64,000 bases of DNA from Pseudomonas sp. A-RE-19. Lineage in GTDB: Bacteria > Pseudomonadota > Gammaproteobacteria > Pseudomonadales > Pseudomonadaceae. This document shows positions 56,205-64,000 of the stretch, piece by piece (the stretch's first letter is position 1; every line of letters begins with the position of its first letter). Both the position numbers and the translations under genes were made by a program. The stretch lies in assembly GCF_019956555.1 (NCBI RefSeq), contig NZ_JAHBDQ010000007.1, positions 97,840-161,839 of the forward strand. The letters run 5' to 3'. Below the pieces are notes generated by a model. It saw only the letters and a program-made list of their open reading frames with translations, was not told the DNA's origin and ran no database searches.

Positions 56205-57332
56205 TCAGCGTTGTTCGATTGGCACGAACTTGCGCTGTTCGACGCCGACGTACTCGGCGCTCGGGCGGATGATGCGGTTGTTGGCGCGTTGTTCGAACAC
56301 ATGCGCCGCCCAGCCGGTCAGGCGCGAGCAGACGAAGATCGGTGTGAACAACTTGGTCGGAATGCCCATGAAGTGGTACGTCGACGCGTGGTAGAAGTCG
56401 GCGTTCGGGAACAGTTTCTTCTGTTCCCACATGGTTGCGTCGATGGCTTCGGAAACCGGGAACAGCACGGTGTCACCTACCTCGTCAGAGAGTTTTTTCG
56501 ACCAGGCCTTGATCACCTCGTTGCGCGGATCGTTGTCTTTATAGATCGCGTGGCCGAAGCCCATGATCTTGTCCTTGCGCGCCAGCATGCCGAGGGTGCC
56601 CTCGACCGCCTCTTGCGGCGATGAAAAGCGCTCGATCATTTCCATCGCTGCTTCGTTGGCGCCGCCGTGCAGCGGGCCGCGCAAGGAGCCGATGGCCGCC
56701 GTGATGCAGGAAAACAGATCGGACAAGGTCGATGCACACACCCGGGCGGTGAAGGTCGACGCGTTGAACTCGTGTTCCGCATAGAGGATCAGCGAAACGT
56801 TCATCACCTTGACGTGCAATTCGCTCGGTTTCTTGTCGTGCAACAGGTGCAGGAAATGGCCGCCGATGCAGGCTTCGTCGGTCACGCAATTGATGCGTTT
56901 GCCGTCGTGGCTGAAGCGATACCAGTAGCACATGATCGCCGGGAACGCGGCCAGCAGGCGGTCGGTTTTGTCGTGTTGCTCGGAGAAGTCCTTCTCCGGC
57001 TCGATGTTGCCCAGGAACGAGCAACCGGTGCGCATCACGTCCATCGGATGGGCGTCGGCGGGGATGCGCTCCAGCACTTCTTTGAGCGCTTGCGGCAGGT
57101 CGCGCAGCTTGCTCAGTTTCTGGGTGTAGGCCGCCAGTTGCGCCTTGGTCGGTAGCTCGCCGTACAGCAGCAGGTAAGCCACTTCTTCGAATTGTGCGTC
57201 AGCCGCCAGTTCGCGAACGTCATAGCCGCGATAGGTCAGGCCTGCGCCCGACTGACCCACGGTGGACAGTGCGGTTTGCCCGGCAACCTGGCCACGGAGC
57301 CCGGCGCCACTGAGTACTTTTGCTTCGGCCAT
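56205..57332 (-). CDS. prpC: 2-methylcitrate synthase PrpC
   Basis: 375 residues, citrate synthase fold. Condenses propionyl-CoA with oxaloacetate. It is short, as expected for PrpC rather than GltA (about 430). Catalytic histidine regions: GSLRGPLHGGANEAAMEMI (active-site H in LHGGAN) and GFGHAIYKDNDPR (GFGH), with the arginine and aspartate region near the C-terminus (FYHASTYHFMGIPTKLFTPIFVCSRLTGWAAHVFEQ). Start MAEAKVLSGAGLRGQVAG with TGGAGA upstream. It lies after prpB, separated by 138 bp with a REP. Confidence 0.96.
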   Translation of the reverse strand: MAEAKVLSGAGLRGQVAGQTALSTVGQSGAGLTYRGYDVRELAADAQFEEVAYLLLYGELPTKAQLAAYTQKLSKLRDLPQALKEVLERIPADAHPMDVMRTGCSFLGNIEPEKDFSEQHDKTDRLLAAFPAIMCYWYRFSHDGKRINCVTDEACIGGHFLHLLHDKKPSELHVKVMNVSLILYAEHEFNASTFTARVCASTLSDLFSCITAAIGSLRGPLHGGANEAAMEMIERFSSPQEAVEGTLGMLARKDKIMGFGHAIYKDNDPRNEVIKAWSKKLSDEVGDTVLFPVSEAIDATMWEQKKLFPNADFYHASTYHFMGIPTKLFTPIFVCSRLTGWAAHVFEQRANNRIIRPSAEYVGVEQRKFVPIEQR

Positions 57333-57370
57333 TGCTGTCTCCAGTTTTCTTGAATTTGTCAGGGAAACTT

Positions 57371-57460
57371 GTAGGAGCGAAGCTTGCTCGCGAACGCGGT
57401 GTCTCAGACGACATTGATGTTGAATGTCAGTCCGTCTTCGCGAGCAAGCTTCGCTCCTAC
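57371..57460. repeat. REP doublet between prpB and prpC
   Basis: GTAGGAGCGAAGCTTGCTCG-CGAA and TTCGCGAGCAAGCTTCGCTC-CTAC around a loop with GACATTGATGTTGAATGTCA. Mixed core (GTAGG edge, TTGCTCGCGA tip). Confidence 0.92.
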
Positions 57461-57470
57461 AGGGCTTTCA

Positions 57471-58361
57471 TTATTTCTTCGCCGCAAACAACGCATCGAG
57501 CTTCTGCTCGAAGGTGTGGTAGTCGATGCGATCGTAAAGCTCCATGCGCGTTTGCATGGTGTCGATAACGTTCTGTTGCGTGCCGTCGCGACGGATCGCG
57601 GTGTAGACGTTTTCCGCGGCCTTGTTCATCGCGCGGAAGGCCGACAGCGGGTACAGCACCAGCGACACGTCAGCGGCGGCGAGCTGCTCGGTGGTGTACA
57701 GCGGCGTCGCGCCGAATTCGGTGATGTTGGCCAGGATCGGCGCTTTCACGCGGCTGGCGAACAGCTTGTACATCTCAAGTTCGGTGATGGCTTCCGGGAA
57801 GATCATGTCGGCGCCAGCCTCGATGCACGCGGCGGCGCGATCCAGTGCAGACTCCAGACCTTCCACCGCCAGGGCGTCGGTGCGGGCCATGATCACAAAG
57901 CTGTCGTCGGTGCGGGCATCGACGGCCGCTTTGATGCGGTCGACCATTTCCTGCAGGGAAACGATTTCCTTATTAGGACGGTGACCGCAACGCTTGGCGC
58001 CGACCTGGTCTTCAATGTGAATCGCCGCCGCGCCGAACTTGATCATCGACTTGACGGTACGGGCGACGTTGAACGCCGAAGAGCCGAAACCGGTGTCCAC
58101 GTCCACCAGCAGCGGCAGGTCGCAGACATCAGTGATACGGCGCACGTCGGTCAGCACGTCATCCAGGCCGGTAATCCCCAGGTCCGGTACACCAAGGGAG
58201 CCGGCAGCCACCCCGCCACCAGACAGATAGATCGCCTTGAAACCGGCGCGCTTGGCCAGCAGTGCGTGGTTGGCGTTGATCGCGCCGACCACTTGCAGCG
58301 GATGCTCGCTGGCGACCGCATCGCGGAAACGCTGGCCTGGAGTGCTCTTGTTGGAACTCAT
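57471..58361 (-). CDS. prpB: 2-methylisocitrate lyase PrpB
   Basis: 296 residues. Splits 2-methylisocitrate into pyruvate and succinate. ICL/PEPM superfamily barrel with the catalytic loop KRCGH (123-127; active cysteine C125) and metal-binding acids in [10 protein letters not shown] (83-92) and HIEDQ (115-119). [18 protein letters not shown] near residue 45-62 is typical. The ATG overlaps the prpR stop by 4 nt (ATGA), so translation is coupled to the regulator. First enzyme gene of the operon. Confidence 0.96.
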   Translation of the reverse strand: MSSNKSTPGQRFRDAVASEHPLQVVGAINANHALLAKRAGFKAIYLSGGGVAAGSLGVPDLGITGLDDVLTDVRRITDVCDLPLLVDVDTGFGSSAFNVARTVKSMIKFGAAAIHIEDQVGAKRCGHRPNKEIVSLQEMVDRIKAAVDARTDDSFVIMARTDALAVEGLESALDRAAACIEAGADMIFPEAITELEMYKLFASRVKAPILANITEFGATPLYTTEQLAAADVSLVLYPLSAFRAMNKAAENVYTAIRRDGTQQNVIDTMQTRMELYDRIDYHTFEQKLDALFAAKK

Positions 58362-59080
58362 GACTCACCTCGTTCAGTGGCTGTCGGGTTAGCGCCGTCC
58401 TGGTAGTGACGGGCGATATTGCGTTTGGAGGCGCCGATGTGACGGCGCATCAACAACTCGGCCAATTCACCGTCACGGTCGGCGATGGCGTCGAGAATCC
58501 GGTGATGCTCGGCAAACGCCTGGCGCGGCCGATTGGGCGTGGTGGAAAACTGGATGCGGTACATGCGCACCAGCTGATAGAGCTCGCCACAGAGCATCTG
58601 GGTCAGGGTGCGGTTGCCGCTGCCCTGGATGATCCGGTAATGAAAGTCGAAATCGCCTTCCTGCTGGTAGTAACCTTTACCTGCCTGAAACGCCGCATCG
58701 CGCTCGTGGGTTTCGAGCACGCGGCGCAGTTCGTCGATTTCTTCGACCGTCATGCGCTCGGCCGCCAGACGGCACGCCATGCCTTCCAGGGATTCGCGAA
58801 TTTCGTAGAGTTCCAGCAGCTCGGCGTGGCTCAGCGACACCACTCGCGCCCCGACGTGCGGCACGCGAACCAGCAGGCGCTGGCCTTCCAGACGGTGAAT
58901 TGCCTCACGCAACGGCCCGCGGCTGATGCCATAGGTGCGCGCCAGCTCCGGCTCGGAGATCTTGCTGCCCGGGGCGATCTCGCCCTTGACGATGGCCGCC
59001 TGAATACGTCGGAAGACGTTTTCGGAAAGTGTTTCCGAATCGTCCTGAACCGTGACCGGGGGATCGAGTTGATCCAGCAT
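58358..59080 (-). CDS. prpR: GntR-family regulator of the prp operon
   Basis: 240 residues. Winged HTH (about 20-88: [64 protein letters not shown]) and an FCD domain with probable metal-binding histidines ([40 protein letters not shown]). In pseudomonads the prp operon is controlled by this GntR protein, not by the RpoN-dependent PrpR of enterobacteria. Two TGTCGACA palindromes lie at 59083 and 59156. It is the first gene of the operon and overlaps prpB by 4 nt, so it is probably autorepressed with 2-methylcitrate-type ligands as inducer (inference). Confidence 0.93.
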   Translation of the reverse strand: MLDQLDPPVTVQDDSETLSENVFRRIQAAIVKGEIAPGSKISEPELARTYGISRGPLREAIHRLEGQRLLVRVPHVGARVVSLSHAELLELYEIRESLEGMACRLAAERMTVEEIDELRRVLETHERDAAFQAGKGYYQQEGDFDFHYRIIQGSGNRTLTQMLCGELYQLVRMYRIQFSTTPNRPRQAFAEHHRILDAIADRDGELAELLMRRHIGASKRNIARHYQDGANPTATERGES

Positions 59081-59082
59081 AT

Positions 59083-59090
59083 TGTCGACA
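59083..59090. promoter_or_regulatory. Partial GntR operator (ATTGTCGACA) at the prpR start
   Basis: The TGTCGACA core is within ATTGTCGACACC, 2 bp upstream of the prpR ATG. It shares the core of the full site at 59154 but lacks the last two bases. Binding here would block transcription elongation or translation. Confidence 0.5.
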
Positions 59091-59111
59091 CCTTGAAAAC
59101 CAATGCCGCAA

Positions 59112-59165
59112 AAACTAGCGAATAAGGCCGGTTACGTCAAAGGATAAATCGATATTGTCGACAAT
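59112..59165 (-). promoter_or_regulatory. prp promoter and full PrpR operator ATTGT-CG-ACAAT
   Basis: ATTGTCGACAAT (59154-59165) is a perfect 12-bp palindrome, just upstream of a possible -35 TTGACG (59140-59135) with 17 bp to a weak -10 TAGTTT (59117-59112). The palindrome has the arms of the GntR operator at 18384. Confidence 0.6.
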
Positions 59166-59250
59166 CGTCTAATAACCCGACTGCACCATTAGGAAGCAGC
59201 ACCTCAAGTTATAGCCGTCGGCCAGCGCTGGCGCCATCAACCCACCGTGC

Positions 59251-59256
59251 TAGAAT
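59251..59256 (+). promoter_or_regulatory. Possible -10 element of the protease operon
   Basis: TAGAAT in GTGCTAGAATGCCG, 5 of 6 bases of the consensus. No good -35 is visible. It would leave a 115-nt leader, in which ATCTGC/GCAGAT and TGCCT/AGGCA could pair. Confidence 0.4.
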
Positions 59257-59378
59257 GCCGCCCGCATTTGCTTGTCATCTGCATTGCCTGTCATACAAAG
59301 CAGATAGGCATCCGAGGGAGCTTGTGCAGCAATGCCAGGGCCTTGAATTGAAGAACGGACCGCTGCGCATCAGGATTT

Positions 59379-59915
59379 ATGAGACTCAAGCCCTTCACCA
59401 CGCTCCTCTGTCTTTTTGGTTTGCCAGGTTTCGCCGCGGCAGGGGAAAAGACTGTGTACGGCCTCAATGAGTACGCTTCGCTGGATGGCATCAATCTGGA
59501 AGTCGCCGCCAAACTCGACACCGGGGCGAAAACCGCTTCGCTGAGTGCCCGCGACATCAAACGTTTCAAACGCAATGGCGAATCCTGGGTGCGCTTCTAT
59601 CTGGCCATCGACGCCGCGCATTCGCACCCGATCGAACGACCGCTGGCCCGCGTCAGCAAGATCAAGCGCCGGGCCGGCGACTACGACCCGGAAGAAGGCA
59701 AGAAGTACACCGCCCGTCCGGTCATCGAGCTGGATATCTGCATGGGTTCGGCGTTACGCGGCATCGAAGTGAACCTGACCGACCGCAGTGCCTTCCAATA
59801 CCCGCTCTTGATCGGCTCCGAGGCACTCAAACGTTTCGATGCGCTGGTCGACCCCAGTCTTAAATACGCTGCTGGCAAACCCGCCTGCGCCACCGACGCA
59901 CATACCGCAGAGTAA
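59379..59915 (+). CDS. Secreted retropepsin-like aspartic protease (DUF785 / RimK-associated type)
   Basis: 178 residues. Signal peptide MRLKPFTTLLCLFGLPGFAAA, so periplasmic. The mature protein is a retropepsin-like domain with the catalytic motif LDTGAKTASLSA (D47-T48-G49) and strands matching the family once called ATP-dependent Zn protease (RVSKIKRRAGDYDPEEGKKYTARPVIELDICMGSALRGIEVNLTDRSAFQYPLLIGSEAL). As in retroviral enzymes it should act as a dimer. It is first in a three-gene unit, 5 bp before the 7TM gene. Similar triads in databases carry the names RloA/RloB/RloC, tied to osmotic stress; I am not certain of that match. Substrate unknown. Confidence 0.88.
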   Translation: MRLKPFTTLLCLFGLPGFAAAGEKTVYGLNEYASLDGINLEVAAKLDTGAKTASLSARDIKRFKRNGESWVRFYLAIDAAHSHPIERPLARVSKIKRRAGDYDPEEGKKYTARPVIELDICMGSALRGIEVNLTDRSAFQYPLLIGSEALKRFDALVDPSLKYAAGKPACATDAHTAE

Positions 59916-59920
59916 TTCCA

Positions 59921-61456
59921 ATGCGCTCTCTTACCCTCCATCTGAAATTGCTGATCGCCATCCTGGTGGTGCTGGGCATTTCAGTTACGGCCTATCAGAT
60001 TTTCGTACTCGGTATACCGGTGACCGAAGACGCCACCGACGACTTGTGGAACATCGACGCCAAGGTCGAGTTCGTCGCCAACGCCAAAGACCCAATCAAG
60101 ATCCAGATGTTCGTGCCACCGCTGAGCCGCGATTACGTGAGCCTCAACGAGAGTTTCATTTCCAACAATTACGGCGTGGCGGTGAACCGGGTCGACGGCA
60201 ACCGCAAAGTCACCTGGTCGGCGCGTCGGGCCAAGGGCAACCAGACCCTTTATTACCGTCTGGTGCTGACCAAGCGCTACAGCGGCGAAAAATCCAAGGT
60301 CAAAGGCCCGACCTTCCGCGACAGCATCGCCGTCGAAGGCCCGGAAAAAATCGCCGCAGAAGCCCTGCTTGCGCCGATTCGCCAGCATTCTGCCGACGTC
60401 GAAACGTTCATCGGCGAAGCCATCAAGCGCGTCAACAACCTCAACGACGACAACGTCAAACTGCTGCTGGGCGGCGATCCGTCCACCGCGAACAAAGCCA
60501 GAATCGTCGAACTGGTACTGTCCATCGCCCATGTGCCGGTGGAAAAGGTCCACACCATTCGTCTGGTGGCCGATCAGCCGCAAATGCCTGAACTCTGGTT
60601 GCGCAGCTTCAACGGCACCGACTGGCTGTACTTCAACCCGGAAACCGGTGAACAAGGCCTGCCCACCGACCGCTTGTTGTGGTGGACCGGTGACGAAAAC
60701 CTGATCACCGTCGATGGCGGCAAAAAAGCCAACGTCACTTTCAGCCTGAACAACAGCGAAATGAACGCCATTCGCCTGGCCAAGCTGACCGACGAAAACT
60801 CCGACGCCAACTTCCTCGACTACTCGTTGTACGGCCTGCCGCTGCAAACCCAGCAAACCTTCATGATCATGGTGATGATCCCGATCGGCGTGCTGGTGAT
60901 CCTGATCCTGCGCAACCTGATCGGCATTCAGACACTCGGCACCTTTACCCCGGTGCTGATCGCCCTCGCCTTCCGGGAAACCCAACTCGGTTTCGGCATC
61001 GTGCTGTTTACGATCATCACGGCGCTGGGGCTGTCGCTGCGCTCCTACCTTGAACATTTGAAGCTGCAAATGTTGCCCAGGCTCTCGGTGGTGCTGACCT
61101 TCGTGGTGGTGCTGATCGCGGCTATCAGCCTGTTCAGCCACAAACTCGGCCTGGAACGCGGGTTGTCGGTGGCGCTGTTCCCGATGGTGATTCTGACCAT
61201 GACCATCGAACGCCTGTCGATCACCTGGGAAGAGCGCGGTGGCGGCCACGCGATGAAAGTCGCGATCGGCACACTGTTCGCAGCCTCCCTGGCACACCTG
61301 ATCATGAGCGTGCCGGAGCTGGTGTACTTCGTGTTCACCTTCCCGGCGGTCCTGCTGATCCTGGTGGGTTTCATGCTGGCCATGGGTCGCTATCGCGGTT
61401 ACCGCCTGACCGAACTGATGCGTTTCAAGGCGTTCCTGAAAAAGGTTGACGCCTGA
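59921..61456 (+). CDS. Inactive transglutaminase - seven-TM membrane protein
   Basis: 511 residues. One N-terminal membrane helix (HLKLLIAILVVLGISVTAYQIFVLGI, about 7-32) is followed by a periplasmic domain of about 270 residues, a transglutaminase-like fold without the Cys-His-Asp triad (UUP1 type). Seven C-terminal membrane helices run from about 315 to 500 (TFMIMVMIPIGVLVILILRNL, LGFGIVLFTIITALGLSL, LSVVLTFVVVLIAAISLF, GLSVALFPMVILTMTIERL, ALLILVGFMLAMG). The conserved GTFTPVLIALAFRETQLG lies in the 7TM part. It shares a TGATG overlap with the next gene, so the two are translationally coupled. The fold and gene triad were noted by comparative genomics; the function is not established. Confidence 0.87.
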   Translation: MRSLTLHLKLLIAILVVLGISVTAYQIFVLGIPVTEDATDDLWNIDAKVEFVANAKDPIKIQMFVPPLSRDYVSLNESFISNNYGVAVNRVDGNRKVTWSARRAKGNQTLYYRLVLTKRYSGEKSKVKGPTFRDSIAVEGPEKIAAEALLAPIRQHSADVETFIGEAIKRVNNLNDDNVKLLLGGDPSTANKARIVELVLSIAHVPVEKVHTIRLVADQPQMPELWLRSFNGTDWLYFNPETGEQGLPTDRLLWWTGDENLITVDGGKKANVTFSLNNSEMNAIRLAKLTDENSDANFLDYSLYGLPLQTQQTFMIMVMIPIGVLVILILRNLIGIQTLGTFTPVLIALAFRETQLGFGIVLFTIITALGLSLRSYLEHLKLQMLPRLSVVLTFVVVLIAAISLFSHKLGLERGLSVALFPMVILTMTIERLSITWEERGGGHAMKVAIGTLFAASLAHLIMSVPELVYFVFTFPAVLLILVGFMLAMGRYRGYRLTELMRFKAFLKKVDA

Positions 61457-62442
61457 TGTTCGGTTTCTGGAAGACCTGGAAAGCCCTGGAGGCCCGGGGC
61501 ATCATGGGGATCAATCGGCGCAACGCGGACTACGTGCTCAAGTACAACAAGCGCAGCCTGTACCCGATTGTCGATGACAAGATCATCACCAAGGAACGCG
61601 CCATCGCCGCCGGCATTCACGTGCCGGAGCTGTACGGCGTGATCTCCACCGAGAAGGAAATCGACAACCTCAGCGAGATCATCGGCGGGCGTACCGACTT
61701 CGTGATCAAGCCGGCCCAGGGCGCCGGCGGTGACGGCATCATTGTGATTGCCGACCGCTTCGAGGGCCGCTATCGCACGGTGTCGGGCAAGATCATCAGC
61801 CATGAGGAAATCGAGCACCATATTTCCAGCATCCTCACCGGCCTGTATTCCCTGGGCGGTCACCGTGACCGCGCACTGATCGAATACCGCGTGACCCCGG
61901 ACCAGATTTTCAAAAGCATCAGCTATGAAGGCGTGCCGGACATTCGCATCATCGTGCTGATGGGCTATCCGGTGATGGCCATGTTGCGCCTGCCGACCCG
62001 CCAGTCCGGCGGCAAGGCCAACCTGCACCAGGGCGCCATCGGCGTCGGCGTAGACCTGGCGACCGGCCTGACGTTGCGAGGCACCTGGCTGAACAACATC
62101 ATCAACAAACACCCTGACACCACCAACGCGGTGGACGGCGTGCAACTGCCCTACTGGGACGGTTTCATGAAACTCGCGGCCGGCTGTTATGAGCTGTGCG
62201 GGCTGGGTTATATCGGTGTCGACATGGTGCTCGACCAGGAAAAAGGGCCGCTGATTCTTGAGCTTAACGCCCGGCCCGGGTTGAACATTCAGATTGCCAA
62301 CGATTGCGGATTGACCTTGCGCACCCACGCGGTCGAAGCGCGCCTGGAAGAATTGAAGGCACGCGGGATGACCGAAACGGCGCAGGAACGCGTGGAGTTC
62401 GTTCAGGAAATGTTTGGGCATATTCCAACGGTTGAGGGTTGA
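61456..62442 (+). CDS. Alpha-L-glutamate ligase-like ATP-grasp protein
   Basis: 328 residues, cytoplasmic. ATP-grasp fold: the N-terminal helix MFGFWKTWKALEARGIMGINRRNADYV, the lysine of DFVIKPAQGAGGDGIIVI (ATP-binding), and metal-binding residues in YIGVDMVLDQEKGPLILELNARPGLNIQIAN (the D-x-E-x-N-ARPG motif). It resembles RimK and the sugar-transfer-associated ATP-grasp family and would form an amide bond, perhaps adding an amino acid to a cell-envelope precursor or peptide. Last gene of the triad, and no terminator is obvious in the 154 bp after it. Partner and product are unknown. Confidence 0.88.
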   Translation: MFGFWKTWKALEARGIMGINRRNADYVLKYNKRSLYPIVDDKIITKERAIAAGIHVPELYGVISTEKEIDNLSEIIGGRTDFVIKPAQGAGGDGIIVIADRFEGRYRTVSGKIISHEEIEHHISSILTGLYSLGGHRDRALIEYRVTPDQIFKSISYEGVPDIRIIVLMGYPVMAMLRLPTRQSGGKANLHQGAIGVGVDLATGLTLRGTWLNNIINKHPDTTNAVDGVQLPYWDGFMKLAAGCYELCGLGYIGVDMVLDQEKGPLILELNARPGLNIQIANDCGLTLRTHAVEARLEELKARGMTETAQERVEFVQEMFGHIPTVEG

Positions 62443-62445
62443 TCC

Positions 62446-62472
62446 GGGACCGAGGCTTGCCCGCGAAGGCTG
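62446..62472. repeat. Single degraded REP arm
   Basis: CCGAGGCTTGCCCGCGAAGG follows the ATP-grasp stop but lacks the GTAGGAG edge and has no inverted partner; the remaining gap before pabB has no other feature. Confidence 0.6.
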
Positions 62473-62596
62473 ACTCACAGTCACAAAAGCTTTCAACCCT
62501 GGCACCAACGGTTCAATCCCCGACATCCCCTCTAGGAGCAAATCCTGCAGAGGACTACAATCGCTCCCCCGCCTCGATGGCTGATCTGCCCCGCCC

Positions 62597-63934
62597 ATGT
62601 TGACCTGTTCCGTACACCCGCTGCCCTATCGCGCCAACCCCGCCGAATACTTCGCGGCGATTCGTCATGCCCCCGGCGCCGTGCTGCTCGACAGCGGCCG
62701 GCCGAGCGCCGGGCGTGGGCGTTATGACCTGCTCAGCGCCTGGCCGCTTGAACAATTGGCCGTATTACCGGATGAAAGCGGCAGCCACTTCCTGCAACGT
62801 CTTCGCGACAACCTGACGCGACTCGGAGAAGCCACTGTTCCTGTCGACCTGCCTTTCGCCGGTGGCCTGATCGGTTATCTGAGCTATGACTTCGGCCGGC
62901 ATCTGGAAAACCTGCCGAGCCAGGCGCGGGACGATCTGCAATTGCCCGATGCACGTTTCGGGCTGTATGGCTGGGCGCTGATCACCGACCACCAGTTGAA
63001 TACCAGTCAATTGGTGTTTCACCCGACGCTGATCGACAGCGAACGACAGCGGCTGATCGAACTGTTCACGCAACCTGCACCTCAGACAATCGAGCCTTTC
63101 AAACTGGACGGCCCGATGGGAGCCGACTTGAGCTGCGACGAGTATCGGCAGGCTTTCGAACGCATTCAGCAGTACATCCAGGCCGGCGACTGCTATCAGG
63201 TCAACTTCGCCCAGCGCTTTCGCGCGCAATGCCAGGGCGACCCATGGGCCGCGTATTGCGCGCTGCGGGCGGCGTGCCCGACACCGTTTTCCGGCTTCCA
63301 GAGCCTGCCCGACGGCGGTGCCGTGTTGAGCCTTTCCCCGGAGCGTTTCGTCAAAGTCAGCGAGCGACACGTCGAAACCCGCCCGATCAAAGGCACTCGC
63401 CCCCGCGGCCTGACCGCTGCCGAAGATGCCGCGAACGCCGCCGAACTGCTGGCCAGCCCCAAGGATCGCGCAGAGAACCTGATGATCGTCGACCTGCTGC
63501 GCAATGACCTCGGCCGCACCTGCCGCATCGGCTCGGTGCGGGTGCCGGAGCTGTTCAGCCTGGAAAGCTATCCGAACGTGCATCACCTGGTGAGCAGCGT
63601 CACCGGTGAGCTGGCGGATGACAAGGATGCACTGGATCTGATCGCCGGCAGCTTCCCCGGTGGCTCGATTACCGGCGCACCGAAGATTCGCGCGATGCAG
63701 ATCATTGATGAGCTGGAACCGACCCGTCGTGGGTTGTACTGCGGTTCATTGCTGTACCTGGACGTGCGCGGGGAGATGGACAGCTCCATCGCCATCCGCA
63801 GTTTGCTGGTAAAGGATGGGCAGGTGTGCTGCTGGGGTGGCGGCGGAATCGTCGCGGACTCCGAGTGGCAGGCCGAGTATCAGGAATCGATTACCAAGGT
63901 GAAGGTGTTGCTCGACACCTTGCAGGGCCTATAA
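62597..63934 (+). CDS. pabB: Aminodeoxychorismate synthase component I
   Basis: 445 residues. With PabA, converts chorismate and glutamine to 4-amino-4-deoxychorismate for folate. The N-terminal domain is beta-rich (Anth_synt_I_N, about 15-140). The chorismate-binding domain has FSGFQSLPDGGAVLSLSPERFVKVSERHVETRPIKGTRPRG (PIKGT lysine-bearing motif) and GGSITGAPKIRAMQIIDELEPTRRGLYCGSLLYL, and ends with IRSLLVKDGQVCCWGGGGIVADSEWQAEYQES. The PIKGTRPRG form with lysine is the PabB type; TrpE has PIAGT. Start ATG 62597. It is monocistronic here, with a REP at the window's right edge. Confidence 0.95.
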   Translation: MLTCSVHPLPYRANPAEYFAAIRHAPGAVLLDSGRPSAGRGRYDLLSAWPLEQLAVLPDESGSHFLQRLRDNLTRLGEATVPVDLPFAGGLIGYLSYDFGRHLENLPSQARDDLQLPDARFGLYGWALITDHQLNTSQLVFHPTLIDSERQRLIELFTQPAPQTIEPFKLDGPMGADLSCDEYRQAFERIQQYIQAGDCYQVNFAQRFRAQCQGDPWAAYCALRAACPTPFSGFQSLPDGGAVLSLSPERFVKVSERHVETRPIKGTRPRGLTAAEDAANAAELLASPKDRAENLMIVDLLRNDLGRTCRIGSVRVPELFSLESYPNVHHLVSSVTGELADDKDALDLIAGSFPGGSITGAPKIRAMQIIDELEPTRRGLYCGSLLYLDVRGEMDSSIAIRSLLVKDGQVCCWGGGGIVADSEWQAEYQESITKVKVLLDTLQGL

Positions 63935-63943
63935 CCATCCCCT

Positions 63944-64000
63944 GTAGGAGCTGCCGCAGGCTGCGATCTTTTGACTTTGCGTTTAAAACAAGATCAAAAG
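63944..64000. repeat. REP doublet cut by the right edge
   Basis: GTAGGAGCTGCCGCAGGCTG CGATCTTTT, then the beginning of the inverted arm (AAGATCAAAAG), truncated at the edge. Confidence 0.85.

Noticed and set aside
59255..59470. 71-codon frame before the protease gene
   Set aside because: It overlaps the 5' leader and the start of the protease gene in another frame, with no family resemblance. The protease frame has a signal peptide and DTG motif.

Overview
The window is chromosomal DNA of a fluorescent Pseudomonas (P. fluorescens group). The evidence is the gene content and order (ligA-zipA-smc-GntR | xdhABC-guaD; rmf-pyrD; nasST-nasA-kinase-nirBD-nasC-cobA; oprF-sigX-cmpX-crfX-cmaX-rraA-esterase-ppsA | ppsR; the GntR-type prp cluster), an OprF with a thrombospondin-like linker, and 17 REP/REPIN palindromes of the types common in this group. 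I see no prophage, plasmid, CRISPR, tRNA or rRNA.

Layout: 1-1.4 kb, cut-off PAS-GGDEF gene and a small Xre regulator. 1.5-1.7 kb, SRP 4.5S RNA with promoter and terminator. 1.8-11 kb, zinc-ribbon metallopeptidase, ligA, zipA, smc and a GntR regulator, all leftward. 11-20 kb, purine catabolism: a sigma54-type promoter drives xdhA-xdhB-xdhC-guaD, followed by a GntR regulator and a BenE-type transporter. 20-29 kb, yggL, dacB, a CHASE-PAS-GGDEF cyclase, rlmKL, rmf with a very structured leader, and pyrD. 29-41 kb, assimilation of nitrate: sensor/antiterminator pair nasS-nasT, transporter nasA with a phosphatase-kinase fusion, then nirB-nirD-nasC-cobA. 41-50 kb, the oprF/sigX envelope-stress block, rraA, an esterase, ppsA and its regulator ppsR. 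50-59 kb, the 2-methylcitrate pathway (prpR-B-C-acnD-prpF-prpD). 59-62.5 kb, a retropepsin-like protease / inactive transglutaminase-7TM protein / ATP-grasp ligase operon. 62.6-64 kb, pabB.

The strongest observation concerns nitrate assimilation. All three transcription units (nasST, nasA-kinase, nirBD-nasC-cobA) carry the same compact control module: a -24/-12 sigma54 element with exact GG-N10-GC spacing, then hairpins whose 6-nt loops have A at position 1 and G at position 4 (the ANTAR/NasT recognition pattern), then an intrinsic terminator whose 5' strand overlaps the last hexaloop hairpin. This predicts that nitrogen limitation (NtrC-sigma54) and nitrate (NasS-NasT antitermination) are read together three times, including on the sensor genes themselves. 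The xdh operon has a fourth sigma54-type promoter plus A-rich Crc/Hfq-type motifs at xdhA and guaD, so nitrogen scavenging is a theme of the window.

Other points: two GntR regulators have operators with the same ATTGT-NN-ACAAT half-sites; a REPIN supplies the C-terminus and stop codon of cobA; a 145-bp MITE-like palindrome lies between ppsA and the esterase; the protease/7TM/ATP-grasp operon is a little-understood envelope system.
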